Of a stretch of 17,044 nucleotides of DNA, positions 7,112 to 15,097 are shown piece after piece; position 1 is the stretch's first letter, and the number at the start of each line of letters is the position of its first letter. Position numbers and translations under genes: made by a program. The notes beneath the pieces are model-generated. The model did not search any database, was not told where the DNA came from, and saw only the letters and a list, made by a program, of their open reading frames with translations. This DNA is from JAUPVN01 sp964423475 (GTDB lineage Bacteria; Patescibacteriota; Saccharimonadia; Saccharimonadales; CAIOMD01): NCBI GenBank assembly GCA_964423475.1, contig CAYRFD010000017.1, positions 1 to 17,044 on the forward strand. The letters are read 5' to 3'.

Positions 7112-8363
7112 CGCCATCTATATATGTATGACAAAGTTTATCAAAAACACCATTAGTCCAGCCAAAACCTGTTTGCGTAGGGTACACACCGTCTAAAGGA
7201 TGCTTTTTTGGTTTTACTACGTTATATTTTTCTAAAAATTCTTTATGTTCTATATACCAATCTGTATTAGTTTTAATCCATTTTAATGCTATACGTTTAG
7301 CTTCTTCGTGATAACCATATTTTTCTAAACCTTCTATAACAATATAATGTAACGGAGCCCAGCCATTAGGATATGCCCACTGCGTTGGTACAGATCCAAA
7401 TATAGACATATCAACTATAGATTTAGTTGTTGTAGTTAAACCCCCAGTTTTTTCAAATTTATCTAAATTTTTTACCATTCTAACGGCTTGGATTTTGCTA
7501 GCAACACCAGCCCACATTGCAAAATACCCAGCCAAAGAATTTACAGTTCCTAATTTATTTTTATAAAAATTATAATCATAATAAAAACCTTTTCTTTCGC
7601 TCCAAAGATATTTATTTATTCTAGTTTTTCTTTGTTCAGATTTATTTATCCACAAATTATATTTAGAATTGTCCTTTAAAATTTTAGCAGATAGTGCAAT
7701 ATCTGTTTCGTATTTATACAAAAGACAATTTAAATCAATAGGCCAAAAATCCATACATTTACGAGAAAACCTTGGGGTCATATCCCAACCACTCTCTGCC
7801 TCGGCTAAGTCATGCAACGCGTTTATATCATAATAGCGGTTTAAGCCGTTCTTATAATAATGCCACAATGGGTGTTTATCGTGCATCCATACATTGCTAT
7901 ATTCTTGCTCAACCTCGTACATATATTTTTTAAGCCAGGCTGTAGACTTATTATATTTATTATATATATACATTACATAAGTAGACAAAATAGGTGGTTG
8001 AGATCTACTTGTAAAATACATTCTGCTAGCATTAGGAACAAGGCCAAATCTATTTCTTAAATATATTAAATTATCTAACATACCTTCTTTTAAAACTTGG
8101 TATTCTTTGCTATCCATACCAATAGCCGTAAAATAGCTATCCCAATAGTATTGTTCTTTAAACTGAAAGGGGCTACCAGGCTCACAAGAGGGAACAATAT
8201 ATGGGTACGGTAGCCCAACCAATGTACCTACATCTTTTGTATTAGATTTTGTTAGTATGGGCCAGTTTTTCTTTACAAATGCTCTAGCTAAATCAACATT
8301 AATTTGACTAATAGATACATTTTTAGCTTTGTTAAAAACAATTGTATTTTTATTTATATTCAT
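7104..8363 (-). CDS. Trehalase-family (GH37) glycoside hydrolase with altered active-site motifs
   Basis: Cytoplasmic protein of 419 residues without signal peptide. It shares with trehalases YYWDSYF (72-78), VPNASRMYF with RSQPP (about 109-124), AESGWDMTPRF (189-199, D194 being the usual catalytic acid), PTQWAYPNGWAPLH (326-339), LEKYN (377-381, E378 being the likely base) and GFGWTNGVF (399-407). Differences matter. The PGGRF loop that supplies a substrate-binding Arg reads PGSPFQF. QWD has become QWA. The Gly-rich GGGGEYP loop is replaced by PLDGVYP, losing a substrate-contacting Glu. It may hydrolyse trehalose or act on a related disaccharide; I would not name it treF. At 419 residues it is shorter than E. 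coli trehalases (about 550). A TATAAT lies 8 bases before the ATG, with no Shine-Dalgarno sequence at working distance. Confidence 0.85.
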   Translation of the reverse strand: MNINKNTIVFNKAKNVSISQINVDLARAFVKKNWPILTKSNTKDVGTLVGLPYPYIVPSCEPGSPFQFKEQYYWDSYFTAIGMDSKEYQVLKEGMLDNLIYLRNRFGLVPNASRMYFTSRSQPPILSTYVMYIYNKYNKSTAWLKKYMYEVEQEYSNVWMHDKHPLWHYYKNGLNRYYDINALHDLAEAESGWDMTPRFSRKCMDFWPIDLNCLLYKYETDIALSAKILKDNSKYNLWINKSEQRKTRINKYLWSERKGFYYDYNFYKNKLGTVNSLAGYFAMWAGVASKIQAVRMVKNLDKFEKTGGLTTTTKSIVDMSIFGSVPTQWAYPNGWAPLHYIVIEGLEKYGYHEEAKRIALKWIKTNTDWYIEHKEFLEKYNVVKPKKHPLDGVYPTQTGFGWTNGVFDKLCHTYIDGDS

Positions 8364-8371
8364 AATAAGTA

Positions 8372-8377
8372 ATTATA
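8372..8377 (-). promoter_or_regulatory. -10 element of the trehalase-like gene, leaderless arrangement
   Basis: A perfect TATAAT ends 8 bases before the ATG at 8363, so transcription would begin at or one base before the start codon. AGGA upstream is 14 bases from the ATG, too far to serve as a ribosome site. Confidence 0.45.
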
Positions 8378-8452
8378 TCCTATAAAACACGTATATATAA
8401 AATAAAACTTTTATATAATAACAAATTTATGCCAAGATCTATTTATCAGAAA

Positions 8453-9022
8453 TTACTTTTGAGTTACCCGAGGTTTAACAGTAGTATTACTTGAGTTGAA
8501 TTGTTCGTAAACGTTATTATCTATAGCATTACCACTGGAGCCATCTTTATTAATATATTCAATTTTATTTGTCCAAAACAGAGCAACTAGGGGTAAAAAC
8601 AAATATAGCAACCAATAAATAATATCGCTAATATTATTAGTTTTATATTGTTTGGCAAAACTTATAAATAAATAAATGTATACGCCAAAACTTAACCAAA
8701 TAATTGGTAAAAACATATAGTAATAAACAATGCTATAGCCTCTCCAGGTAAACATTAGCCCGAGGTTAACTAAAGATGGCAATAAGCTAGATACAATATA
8801 TACCCAAACTATCCATATTGGTTTTCTAGAAATAACTCCAAATACATAAGTATTCCAAACAGGAACCAAAGCAGACCATTTATTTTTGCCAGCTTTTTTA
8901 AACAAAATAAAATTATTTATAAATGCCGGTAAAATAAAAAATACAAAAGTAAAAATTATCATCAATAAAGCAAATAGTAATACAGCCAAAACTATGCTTT
9001 CTTCTGCGCTGCCTGATTCCAT
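8453..9022 (-). CDS. DUF5684-like multi-pass membrane protein
   Basis: Protein of 189 residues with about four membrane segments (roughly 9-31, 67-90, 96-122, 132-150) and a polar C-terminal tail of about 35 residues. The segment after the first helix, FKKAGKNKWSALVPVWNTYV (about 41-60), matches the pattern of the DUF5684 family, where a lysine/glycine loop is followed by a W-x(2)-L-(I/V)-P-x-(W/Y)-N motif. The function of that family is not known to me. The start is supported by AAGGA 7 bases upstream. It is transcribed away from the flippase-like gene across a 146-base divergent gap. No enzyme motif is visible. Confidence 0.75.
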   Translation of the reverse strand: MESGSAEESIVLAVLLFALLMIIFTFVFFILPAFINNFILFKKAGKNKWSALVPVWNTYVFGVISRKPIWIVWVYIVSSLLPSLVNLGLMFTWRGYSIVYYYMFLPIIWLSFGVYIYLFISFAKQYKTNNISDIIYWLLYLFLPLVALFWTNKIEYINKDGSSGNAIDNNVYEQFNSSNTTVKPRVTQK

Positions 9023-9029
9023 ATATACA

Positions 9030-9034
9030 TCCTT
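9030..9034 (-). promoter_or_regulatory. Shine-Dalgarno site of the DUF5684-like gene
   Basis: AAGGA lies 7 bases before the ATG at 9022, a textbook distance. Confidence 0.55.
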
Positions 9035-9069
9035 AATTATTTTGTTAAATCTATAATCATACTATCATT

Positions 9070-9083
9070 TTATAGAACTATAA
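9070..9083. repeat. 14-base dyad in the divergent gap
   Basis: TTATAG, AA, CTATAA form a perfect dyad between the divergent DUF5684-like and flippase-like genes. On the minus strand it contains TATAGT- and TATAAA-like -10 boxes, so it could be an operator over the minus-strand promoter, or simply an AT-rich chance dyad. Confidence 0.25.
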
Positions 9084-9155
9084 TATACATTAGTCTAAAT
9101 AAATTATTTTTAAAATTATATAGTATTTATCAAAATTGTTAATATACGTATATAC

Positions 9156-9161
9156 TATATT
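9156..9161 (+). promoter_or_regulatory. -10 element of the flippase-like gene, leaderless arrangement
   Basis: TATATT ends 7 bases before the ATG at 9169; TATACT (9151-9156) overlaps it with 12 bases to the ATG. Either gives a leader of 0 to about 5 bases. No Shine-Dalgarno sequence is present. Confidence 0.35.
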
Positions 9162-9168
9162 TATATAA

Positions 9169-10143
9169 ATGAAAAAAATTATAAATTTATCTAAAAAATA
9201 CAAAAACTATATATTTTTAGTTTTAATTATTTTATTAGCTCTTAAAGTCTTTATACCTCAGCTAGACGCACTTAAGGAAAGCATATTAGCTTTGCAATCG
9301 GCCAACCCAAAGTGGGTAATTTTGGCAATTATTGTATTCTTTTTAGGGGTACTAGTGCTAAGTTTACAATATATTATATTAGCTATAAAAAAACTTACAT
9401 TTAAACTAACCCTACAAGTAGAAACTGCAGAGCTATTTGTAAGCAGAATCTTGCCAAGTGGTGTTGGTACTATAGCCTTAAATATGTATTATCTTACGCA
9501 AAAAAATCATACAGTTACCCAGGCAAGTGCAGTTATTGCGGCAAATGGGCTTAGCAATGCAGTAGCATATACAATTTTAGTATTTTTAGGCTTAATAACA
9601 AGCGGTTTTACTTTTGGTGTTTCTGGAGCACAAAATTATAATATTAATATTCATAAAATTGTGCTAATTGCTTTGGCCGTTCTTGTTATTGCATTTATAA
9701 TATACCAAATACCAAAAGTTAAATATAAAGTTAAAAACTTTATATCCAGCTTATTAAAAAATATAGAAACATATAAAGATAAACCCAAAAATCTAGTTAT
9801 GGCAGTAATTCTTAACGGTTTAGGGTCTTTAACGGGCATTTTTGCTATCTATGCAAGCGCCCAAGCATTAAGCGTAGACCTAACAATGGCTCAAGCATTA
9901 CTAACTTACACCGCCGGAAACATTATGGCATCTTTGGTACCAACCCCAGGTGGACTAGGCTCTGCAGAAGCTGGCATCTTTGCAGGGTTAACAATAGCCG
10001 GCTTAAGCACATCAGAGGCAGTTAGCGTAACAATGTTATATAGGCTAATTAGCTACTGGATACCGCTTATACCGGGCTATTTGGCATTTTGGCATTTACG
10101 AAAATCCGTTTTATCTAACTTTAGCTTTGCCCACAAAGAATAA
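9169..10143 (+). CDS. UPF0104 / YbhN-type flippase-like membrane protein
   Basis: Protein of 324 residues with about eight membrane segments, matching the membrane domain found in lysylphosphatidylglycerol synthases (LPG_synthase_TM, YbhN/UPF0104). Family marks are RILPSGVG (93-100), where the protein family usually has a conserved Pro-Gly stretch, and VPTPGGLGSAEAG (257-269), the characteristic P-x-PGG-x-G-x-x-E motif, followed by YRLISYWIP (291-299). In MprF this part moves aminoacylated lipid across the membrane. Stand-alone members occur widely, and lipid or glycolipid translocation is inferred, not shown. No synthase (GNAT-like) domain is attached and none is encoded nearby. It ends 11 bases before the end of the convergent ABC permease gene. 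Confidence 0.85.
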   Translation: MKKIINLSKKYKNYIFLVLIILLALKVFIPQLDALKESILALQSANPKWVILAIIVFFLGVLVLSLQYIILAIKKLTFKLTLQVETAELFVSRILPSGVGTIALNMYYLTQKNHTVTQASAVIAANGLSNAVAYTILVFLGLITSGFTFGVSGAQNYNINIHKIVLIALAVLVIAFIIYQIPKVKYKVKNFISSLLKNIETYKDKPKNLVMAVILNGLGSLTGIFAIYASAQALSVDLTMAQALLTYTAGNIMASLVPTPGGLGSAEAGIFAGLTIAGLSTSEAVSVTMLYRLISYWIPLIPGYLAFWHLRKSVLSNFSFAHKE

Positions 10144-10154
10144 CCCTAGTATAT

Positions 10155-10943
10155 CTAGTTGCTAATATCTCTTTTGTTAAAAATTAATAGTCCTATTAGT
10201 GCAATTACCAAACTTATTACAATAATAAGTAATAAATTACTGTAATCTATGCCATTTTGTAACACACTGGGTTTATTAAAGTAATGAAAAGGAGATATTG
10301 TGTCTATTTGGCGTAATTTATCTATACCAACAGCTAACGCAGATATCATATACGTTAAAAAGGCAAGCCCTCCAACAATACTTCCGGCTAGCGCTCTTTT
10401 ACCAATTATTGCCCCCAAGCTAAATGCTCCAATGCCAAAAAGCAACGTAATACCTAAAATTTCTATGTTAGACTGAACAACCCTTAATATACTAATCTGT
10501 TCTCCTAAAATAAGCGCCGTAAAGTAAACCCCAACCGCAAGACTTGCAACCACAATAATATTAATAACTATTAATGCACCCATTTTTTGTAAATATATCT
10601 TGCTTCTACTAACCGGCTGGGTTAATAAAGATTGCAATGTTTTATTATTTTCATCGCCGGCAATAAAACCAGATCCAACAATAACAGACATAATTATTGT
10701 TAAAAACACCATCTGAGCCACAACTTGTATATCAACATAACCAGCAATATTTTGGTAATTAGAAGAATCACCCAAAAAAGCTTTCATAGATTCTGGCACA
10801 TCGTTTAAAGACTTTCCAAATGCTTCTTTAAAAGTAGGAAAAAGTGCAGTAATAAGCACAGTATTAAATAGTACAGCCAAAAACCATACCATGGTACCCC
10901 AACGCTTTTCGTAAATAGATTTTACTAATACATTATTTAACAT
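10155..10943 (-). CDS. ABC-2 family transporter permease
   Basis: Membrane subunit of 262 residues with about six membrane helices; it serves the ATPase encoded just upstream. A large outer loop (about 36-70) separates helices one and two, and GDENNKTLQSLLTQPVSRSK (96-115) is the cytoplasmic coupling segment typical of ABC-2 permeases (ageing E/N-x-T-L-x-x-L-L-T/S-x-P-V/I-S-R). It begins one base after the stop of the ATPase gene (TAG-T-ATG), so translation is coupled. This pair differs in sequence from the DrrAB-type pair at 3449-5171 and belongs to the BcrA/YhaQ-like lineage. The cargo is unknown; peptide, antibiotic or Na+ export are all known for relatives. Confidence 0.88.
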   Translation of the reverse strand: MLNNVLVKSIYEKRWGTMVWFLAVLFNTVLITALFPTFKEAFGKSLNDVPESMKAFLGDSSNYQNIAGYVDIQVVAQMVFLTIIMSVIVGSGFIAGDENNKTLQSLLTQPVSRSKIYLQKMGALIVINIIVVASLAVGVYFTALILGEQISILRVVQSNIEILGITLLFGIGAFSLGAIIGKRALAGSIVGGLAFLTYMISALAVGIDKLRQIDTISPFHYFNKPSVLQNGIDYSNLLLIIVISLVIALIGLLIFNKRDISN

Positions 10944-10944
10944 A

Positions 10945-11841
10945 CTAATCCTTATAATATTTCATAAAAATTTGCTCTATATCTGCTTTTTTAATCTCTA
11001 TTGTATCTACATTAAGGCTAGAAATTTGTTTTAAAAGCAGGTTAACATCGCCATTATAGTTAAAACTAATAATATTTAGTTTTTGTATGTAGTTGTTTAT
11101 TCCACTAATATTTTTAAAAAAGTTAAATTGTTTAGTTGTTTTTAGCTTAATACTTATTTCTAGTGGGGCAGTTGCTAAAATATCAGACAATACACCTTTT
11201 GCTATAATTTTGCCTTCTTTTATAAATGCAATACTATCGCAAAGTTCTTCTACCTCGTTAAGTATATGAGACGATATAAAAGCAGTTTTGCCTTGTTTTT
11301 TATGTTCTAAAATAATGTTATTAAATTGTTCTTGTATAAGTGGGTCAAGGCCAGTTGTTGGCTCATCAAATATTAACAAATCTGGCTTATGCATTAAAGC
11401 AGTAATTAGGCCAATTTTTTGCTTGTTTCCCCTAGATAAGTTTTTAATTTTAGAGCTAACATTTGCGTCAAGTACATTAATAAGCTCTTTAATATATTTA
11501 GGGTTACTTACGCCACGCAAATTTGCAAAATATTTTATTGCCTGATCACCAGTTAAATCTCCATCTAATGCAAAATCTCCTGCTAAATAACCAACATTTT
11601 TCTTTATTGCATTGCTATGCTTAGATACCTCTAAACCAAATATCTTTGCACTGCCGTTAGTTGGCCTAATTAAATCTACTAACATATTTATGGTAGTAGA
11701 CTTACCAGCCCCATTGGGGCCTAAAAATCCAAAAATAGAACCTTTATTTACATCTAAAGATATTAAATCTACCCCTCTACTTTTACCATAAGTTTTGGTT
11801 AATTTTTTTAGCTCTATAACTATATTTTGCTTACTAACCAT
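10945..11841 (-). CDS. ABC transporter ATP-binding protein, BcrA-like exporter
   Basis: Cytoplasmic ATPase of 298 residues. Walker A is GPNGAGKST (41-49), the signature LSRGNKQK (135-142) has Arg-Gly in place of the common Gly-Gly, and Walker B is LLIFDEP (155-161) followed by TTGLDP. The Q-loop region reads GYLAGDFALDGDLTG and has no Gln, as is usual in this branch, whose members often read GYLPGE at this place. The last 80 residues form an AT-rich, less conserved regulatory end. It is first in a two-gene unit with the permease. TAAAAT lies 7 bases before the ATG and no Shine-Dalgarno sequence is visible, so the mRNA is probably leaderless. Confidence 0.92.
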   Translation of the reverse strand: MVSKQNIVIELKKLTKTYGKSRGVDLISLDVNKGSIFGFLGPNGAGKSTTINMLVDLIRPTNGSAKIFGLEVSKHSNAIKKNVGYLAGDFALDGDLTGDQAIKYFANLRGVSNPKYIKELINVLDANVSSKIKNLSRGNKQKIGLITALMHKPDLLIFDEPTTGLDPLIQEQFNNIILEHKKQGKTAFISSHILNEVEELCDSIAFIKEGKIIAKGVLSDILATAPLEISIKLKTTKQFNFFKNISGINNYIQKLNIISFNYNGDVNLLLKQISSLNVDTIEIKKADIEQIFMKYYKD

Positions 11842-11848
11842 TACTTAA

Positions 11849-11854
11849 ATTTTA
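11849..11854 (-). promoter_or_regulatory. -10 element of the second ABC pair, leaderless arrangement
   Basis: TAAAAT ends 7 bases before the ATG at 11841. It is one mismatch from consensus and has no convincing -35. Confidence 0.35.
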
Positions 11855-11960
11855 CCACAAATGTCACCACTAGATATTTATTGCTATATTAAATACAACT
11901 TCTACATTTTATGATAAATTGCGTTTAGTTGACTGTATTTGATATTATAAACATATAATT

Positions 11961-13610
11961 ATGTATAAAATACAAAAAAATATAGCAAAATTATACAAAA
12001 ATCAATCTAATGGCTTTACTCTTATAGAAACAATATTAGTAATTGCAATAATAATTATTTTAGCGGCTGTAGTTTTGGTTACTATTAAACCTTTTAAAAA
12101 CATTGCAGAATCTCGTAATTCTCAAAGAGAAACAGATGTTAAAACTATTTTAGATGCCGTTAACCAATATTCTTTAGATAACAACGGTATGGTACCTGCC
12201 GGCATAGACAATAAATGGTCGCAAATTGGCAATTGCACAAATTGTGAAATCACTTGTGGAGAGGATGGGGCGTCTGGAACAAATGTTAATATAAACGATG
12301 TTACGGTTAACGATTTTAACGCAGGCGGCTACTTAAATACACAATATAACAATGCTATTTCTGCTATAGATCTAAATTCTGCCGGAAAAAGTTCGGGCTC
12401 TGGCAGCTACACCTCTGGTATTAAAGATGGTATCACTAACACACGCTGGGACACCTTACAGTTAGCGCCAACAGCGCCCTACGGTAAACAATTGCCAGAC
12501 AACCAACAAACAGAAACCGGCTATATGACAGGCAATGCAAACATGTCAGGAAACGTTTTATTAATGCATCTAAACGAACAAAACGGTGCAATACAAGACA
12601 ACTCTGGGCTTAGTAACAACGGTGTAGGCAATAATATTGCATACAACAACCCAGGTAAATTTAATAGTTCTATAGGCTTTAACGGCTCTAATAGTGCCAT
12701 TAATGTGCCAAACTCTAGTTCTTTAAACCCAACAAACGCCATTACTTTGGAGGCGTGGATTAAGTGGAATATAAATCCATCTACAGGCCAACCTTGGGCT
12801 AATATAATTAATAAAAACGGAGACGATGGCTTCCAAATACAGCATACATCTACAAATTCATTCTTTGAAACAGCAATAAGAACAAACGTAAAAAGAACAT
12901 ATATACAATCAACTACACAAGCAGTGGCGGGCAACTGGTATCATGTTGTTGGCACATGGGATAACACAAGTAACCAAATTAAACTATACATTAACGGTAA
13001 TTTAGAAAGAACAGGTAGTTTAACTGGCAGTATTATTAGTTCTGCCCAAAACGTTGGTATAGGTAAAAGATCATGGAACGACAGATACTTTAACGGATCT
13101 ATAGATGAAGCCGCAATATACAATAGATCTTTAAGCCCAAATGAAATTAAAGATCATTATTTACGCGGAGCCCTAAAACTTGGTATAAAAGTTAGATCTT
13201 GCGCGTTAGCAGACTGCTCAGGTTCAGATTTTATAGGGCCAAACGGCAATAATAGCGAATATTCAGAATCATCTAATACAAGTTTATCGCCTAGTTCATA
13301 TACATTACAAAACATAGCAAATAATAGGTATTTTCAATACAAGGTAGATTTGCAAAATAGCCAAACATCGTTTAGCCCAAGTTTTGCAAACGTTAATATT
13401 AACGCCACAAAACTTGGCGAATCAACAAACCCAAATGGTGTTAACCTAGCTTCATTTTTAGTTCCTACATACTTGGCAAGCATACCGTACGATCCAGTAA
13501 CTGGTAACCAAACCACAACCTCTTATGCTATTAAAAAATCTAGTAACGGGCGCATTAGCGTAAAATCTTGCTCTGCAGAACTTGGCAAAGACATTCAAAA
13601 AAGCCTTTAG
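11961..13610 (+). CDS. Type IV pseudopilin carrying an inserted LamG-like domain
   Basis: Surface protein of 549 residues. The N-terminus is a class III prepilin signal: basic leader, then G18/F19 with Glu at +5 (GFTLIETILVIAI) and a membrane helix (19-41), so a prepilin peptidase should cut after G18. Residues about 45-100 continue the usual pilin helix (VNQYSLDNNGMVPAGI) and a cysteine cluster (C92, C95, C99). The normal pilin ending, LASFLVPTYLASIPYDPVTG then SYAIKKSSNGRISV, appears only at 497-534. The roughly 370 residues between are an insertion: a beta-sandwich-like stretch from about 148, a LamG / concanavalin A-like domain (about 198-405; LEAWIKW, NWYHVVGTWD, IYNRSLSPNEI), then a return to the first stretch (about 406-482). 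Carbohydrate or host-surface binding at a pilus is inferred. No ribosome site; a TTGCGT-18-TATTAT promoter gives a leader of about five bases. Confidence 0.9.
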   Translation: MYKIQKNIAKLYKNQSNGFTLIETILVIAIIIILAAVVLVTIKPFKNIAESRNSQRETDVKTILDAVNQYSLDNNGMVPAGIDNKWSQIGNCTNCEITCGEDGASGTNVNINDVTVNDFNAGGYLNTQYNNAISAIDLNSAGKSSGSGSYTSGIKDGITNTRWDTLQLAPTAPYGKQLPDNQQTETGYMTGNANMSGNVLLMHLNEQNGAIQDNSGLSNNGVGNNIAYNNPGKFNSSIGFNGSNSAINVPNSSSLNPTNAITLEAWIKWNINPSTGQPWANIINKNGDDGFQIQHTSTNSFFETAIRTNVKRTYIQSTTQAVAGNWYHVVGTWDNTSNQIKLYINGNLERTGSLTGSIISSAQNVGIGKRSWNDRYFNGSIDEAAIYNRSLSPNEIKDHYLRGALKLGIKVRSCALADCSGSDFIGPNGNNSEYSESSNTSLSPSSYTLQNIANNRYFQYKVDLQNSQTSFSPSFANVNINATKLGESTNPNGVNLASFLVPTYLASIPYDPVTGNQTTTSYAIKKSSNGRISVKSCSAELGKDIQKSL

Positions 13611-13660
13611 CTATTATTAAATTATATAAACAAATCTAAATATAAATATATGTTTTTTGA

Positions 13661-13666
13661 TATAGT
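13661..13666 (+). promoter_or_regulatory. -10 element of the EamA transporter gene, leaderless arrangement
   Basis: TATAGT ends 6 bases before the ATG at 13673, with TTTTTTGA directly upstream and no ribosome binding site. Confidence 0.4.
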
Positions 13667-13672
13667 TTATTC

Positions 13673-14536
13673 ATGTGGTTAACACTTTCTTTATTAGCAG
13701 CACTATTTTATGGCATAACTCAGTTATACTCTAAAAAATTAACCAAAACGTATAACGAATATACTTTAGCTTTTGTGTCATCTGCAATAATTGCTATATG
13801 CTTACTACCTTTTGTTATGTCTTTTGGCACCCCAAAACTTGGTAGTTCCTTTTGGTTATCACTAATTATAGTTAGCATTATAAATGCAATAACAGCCGTG
13901 TTAGTATTTAAAGCCTTAAAACTAACTAACATATCATTAGTTGCACCAATATATGCATTAAGCCCGGTTTTTCTTATTTTTACATCTCCATTTATTATTA
14001 AAGAATCACCAAGTGCTATTGGGCTAATTGGAGTTACTCTTATATTGTTTGGGGCCTATGTGTTAAATTTTAAAGGCAAAGCAAATATGCAACCAATTTT
14101 AGATATATATAAAAATAAGGGGCAAAAAATAATACTGCTTGTATGTTTGCTTTGGGCAATATCAACTAATTTTTACAAAATTGGCATGCAAAGTTCTTCT
14201 GCAATATTTTTTATATTTGCAACCAGTTTAACAATAACTCTTTTTTTGTTACCAATAATTATATTTAAACGTAAATTAACTATTACTAAATCAAATTGGC
14301 TACCGTTATTAACATTAGGCGTGCTAGGCTTGCTTAGCACAGTTACCGAATGGCTAGCAGTTAATAATGGTATTGCAATATATGTACTATCTATAAGGCG
14401 TTTAAGTATATTTGTAGTAATTATTGGCGCCTATATATTTTTTAACGAAAAGCACATAAAACAGCGCCTGCTAGCTTCATTTATTATGTTTATTGGCGTA
14501 CTTATTATATATTATTCATCTACTATCAGTATCTAA
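13673..14536 (+). CDS. EamA / drug-metabolite (DMT) family transporter
   Basis: Integral membrane protein of 287 residues with ten predicted helices in two EamA repeats (about 1-132 and 150-283). Typical features are the opening LFYGITQLYSKK, the turn APIYALSPVF near the end of the fourth helix (91-100), and the second-half match TEWLAVNNGIAIYVLSIRR followed by FNEK. The family carries amino acids, nucleobase derivatives, sugars or other small metabolites; the substrate cannot be predicted. The start lies at the first hydrophobic residue, which fits an N-terminus inside the membrane. It follows the pseudopilin gene after 62 bases with its own -10 element and ends 18 bases from the convergent neighbour. 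Confidence 0.88.
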   Translation: MWLTLSLLAALFYGITQLYSKKLTKTYNEYTLAFVSSAIIAICLLPFVMSFGTPKLGSSFWLSLIIVSIINAITAVLVFKALKLTNISLVAPIYALSPVFLIFTSPFIIKESPSAIGLIGVTLILFGAYVLNFKGKANMQPILDIYKNKGQKIILLVCLLWAISTNFYKIGMQSSSAIFFIFATSLTITLFLLPIIIFKRKLTITKSNWLPLLTLGVLGLLSTVTEWLAVNNGIAIYVLSIRRLSIFVVIIGAYIFFNEKHIKQRLLASFIMFIGVLIIYYSSTISI

Positions 14537-14554
14537 TAATAGTTATTTATATTT

Positions 14555-15028
14555 CTACCAAGTACTAACTATCTTTTTACCAGTTGCTAGTAAATACCCT
14601 GGTGTTAAAGGAATCAATGCAGTACTAAAAAAAAGCAACAAAAGTAATACGGTTTGTATAATATAACCAAACTCATAACCCATAGGTAATAAAGTAAAAG
14701 CACAAAAAACAAATACAATTAAATACGACCCAGCAGGGTATAGTATACAGCTTATAATAGCTATCTTTTTATCTGGTACCAAACCACATAAAATAACAAA
14801 CGGCATAAGCAAAATACTTAAACCGCCATAAAAAATTAATATTAAAATAAATATAATTGGAACCCCCTCATCATTAAAAAGAGAGGCCAATATATTAACT
14901 AGAATATACGATGCAAATAAAATAGTAATTGGTGTAAGTAACGCCGCTCCAAAAGTGTATCTTAAATATCTTTGCTTTTTAGGGCTAGTCAGATTTTTTT
15001 TAGAAATATTTTTTTTGTTTTGTGCCAT
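14555..15028 (-). CDS. Four-helix membrane protein of unknown function
   Basis: Protein of 157 residues: a very basic start (about 20 residues, nine Lys/Arg), then four membrane segments (about 26-50, 56-82, 88-112, 121-147) and a short basic end. I do not recognise a family and see no catalytic motif. PDKK (85-88) in the second loop and the basic tails suggest both ends lie in the cytoplasm. A TATAAT ends 5 bases, and an overlapping TATTAT 8 bases, before the ATG, with no ribosome site. It lies 69 bases downstream of the 91-residue hydrophobic protein on the same strand, and may be read together with it. Confidence 0.7.
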   Translation of the reverse strand: MAQNKKNISKKNLTSPKKQRYLRYTFGAALLTPITILFASYILVNILASLFNDEGVPIIFILILIFYGGLSILLMPFVILCGLVPDKKIAIISCILYPAGSYLIVFVFCAFTLLPMGYEFGYIIQTVLLLLLFFSTALIPLTPGYLLATGKKIVSTW

Positions 15029-15033
15029 TACAA

Positions 15034-15042
15034 ATTATAATA
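15034..15042 (-). promoter_or_regulatory. -10 element(s) of the four-helix protein gene, leaderless arrangement
   Basis: TATAAT (15039-15034) and the overlapping TATTAT (15042-15037) end 5 and 8 bases before the ATG at 15028. No Shine-Dalgarno sequence lies between. Confidence 0.35.
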
Positions 15043-15097
15043 TCATAATTATATTAGGCATTAAAGGTCACTCTTTTCATGTTTATAATAGTTTTAT

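Noticed and set aside
7104..8363. Calling the GH37 protein a pseudogene because of changed motifs
   Set aside because: The frame is complete, the likely acid and base are kept, and many other conserved motifs are intact; altered specificity is the better reading.
12521..12934. 137-codon minus-strand frame inside the pseudopilin gene
   Set aside because: It lies opposite the LamG-coding part, which is well supported; its hydrophobic, proline-rich product has no domain logic.
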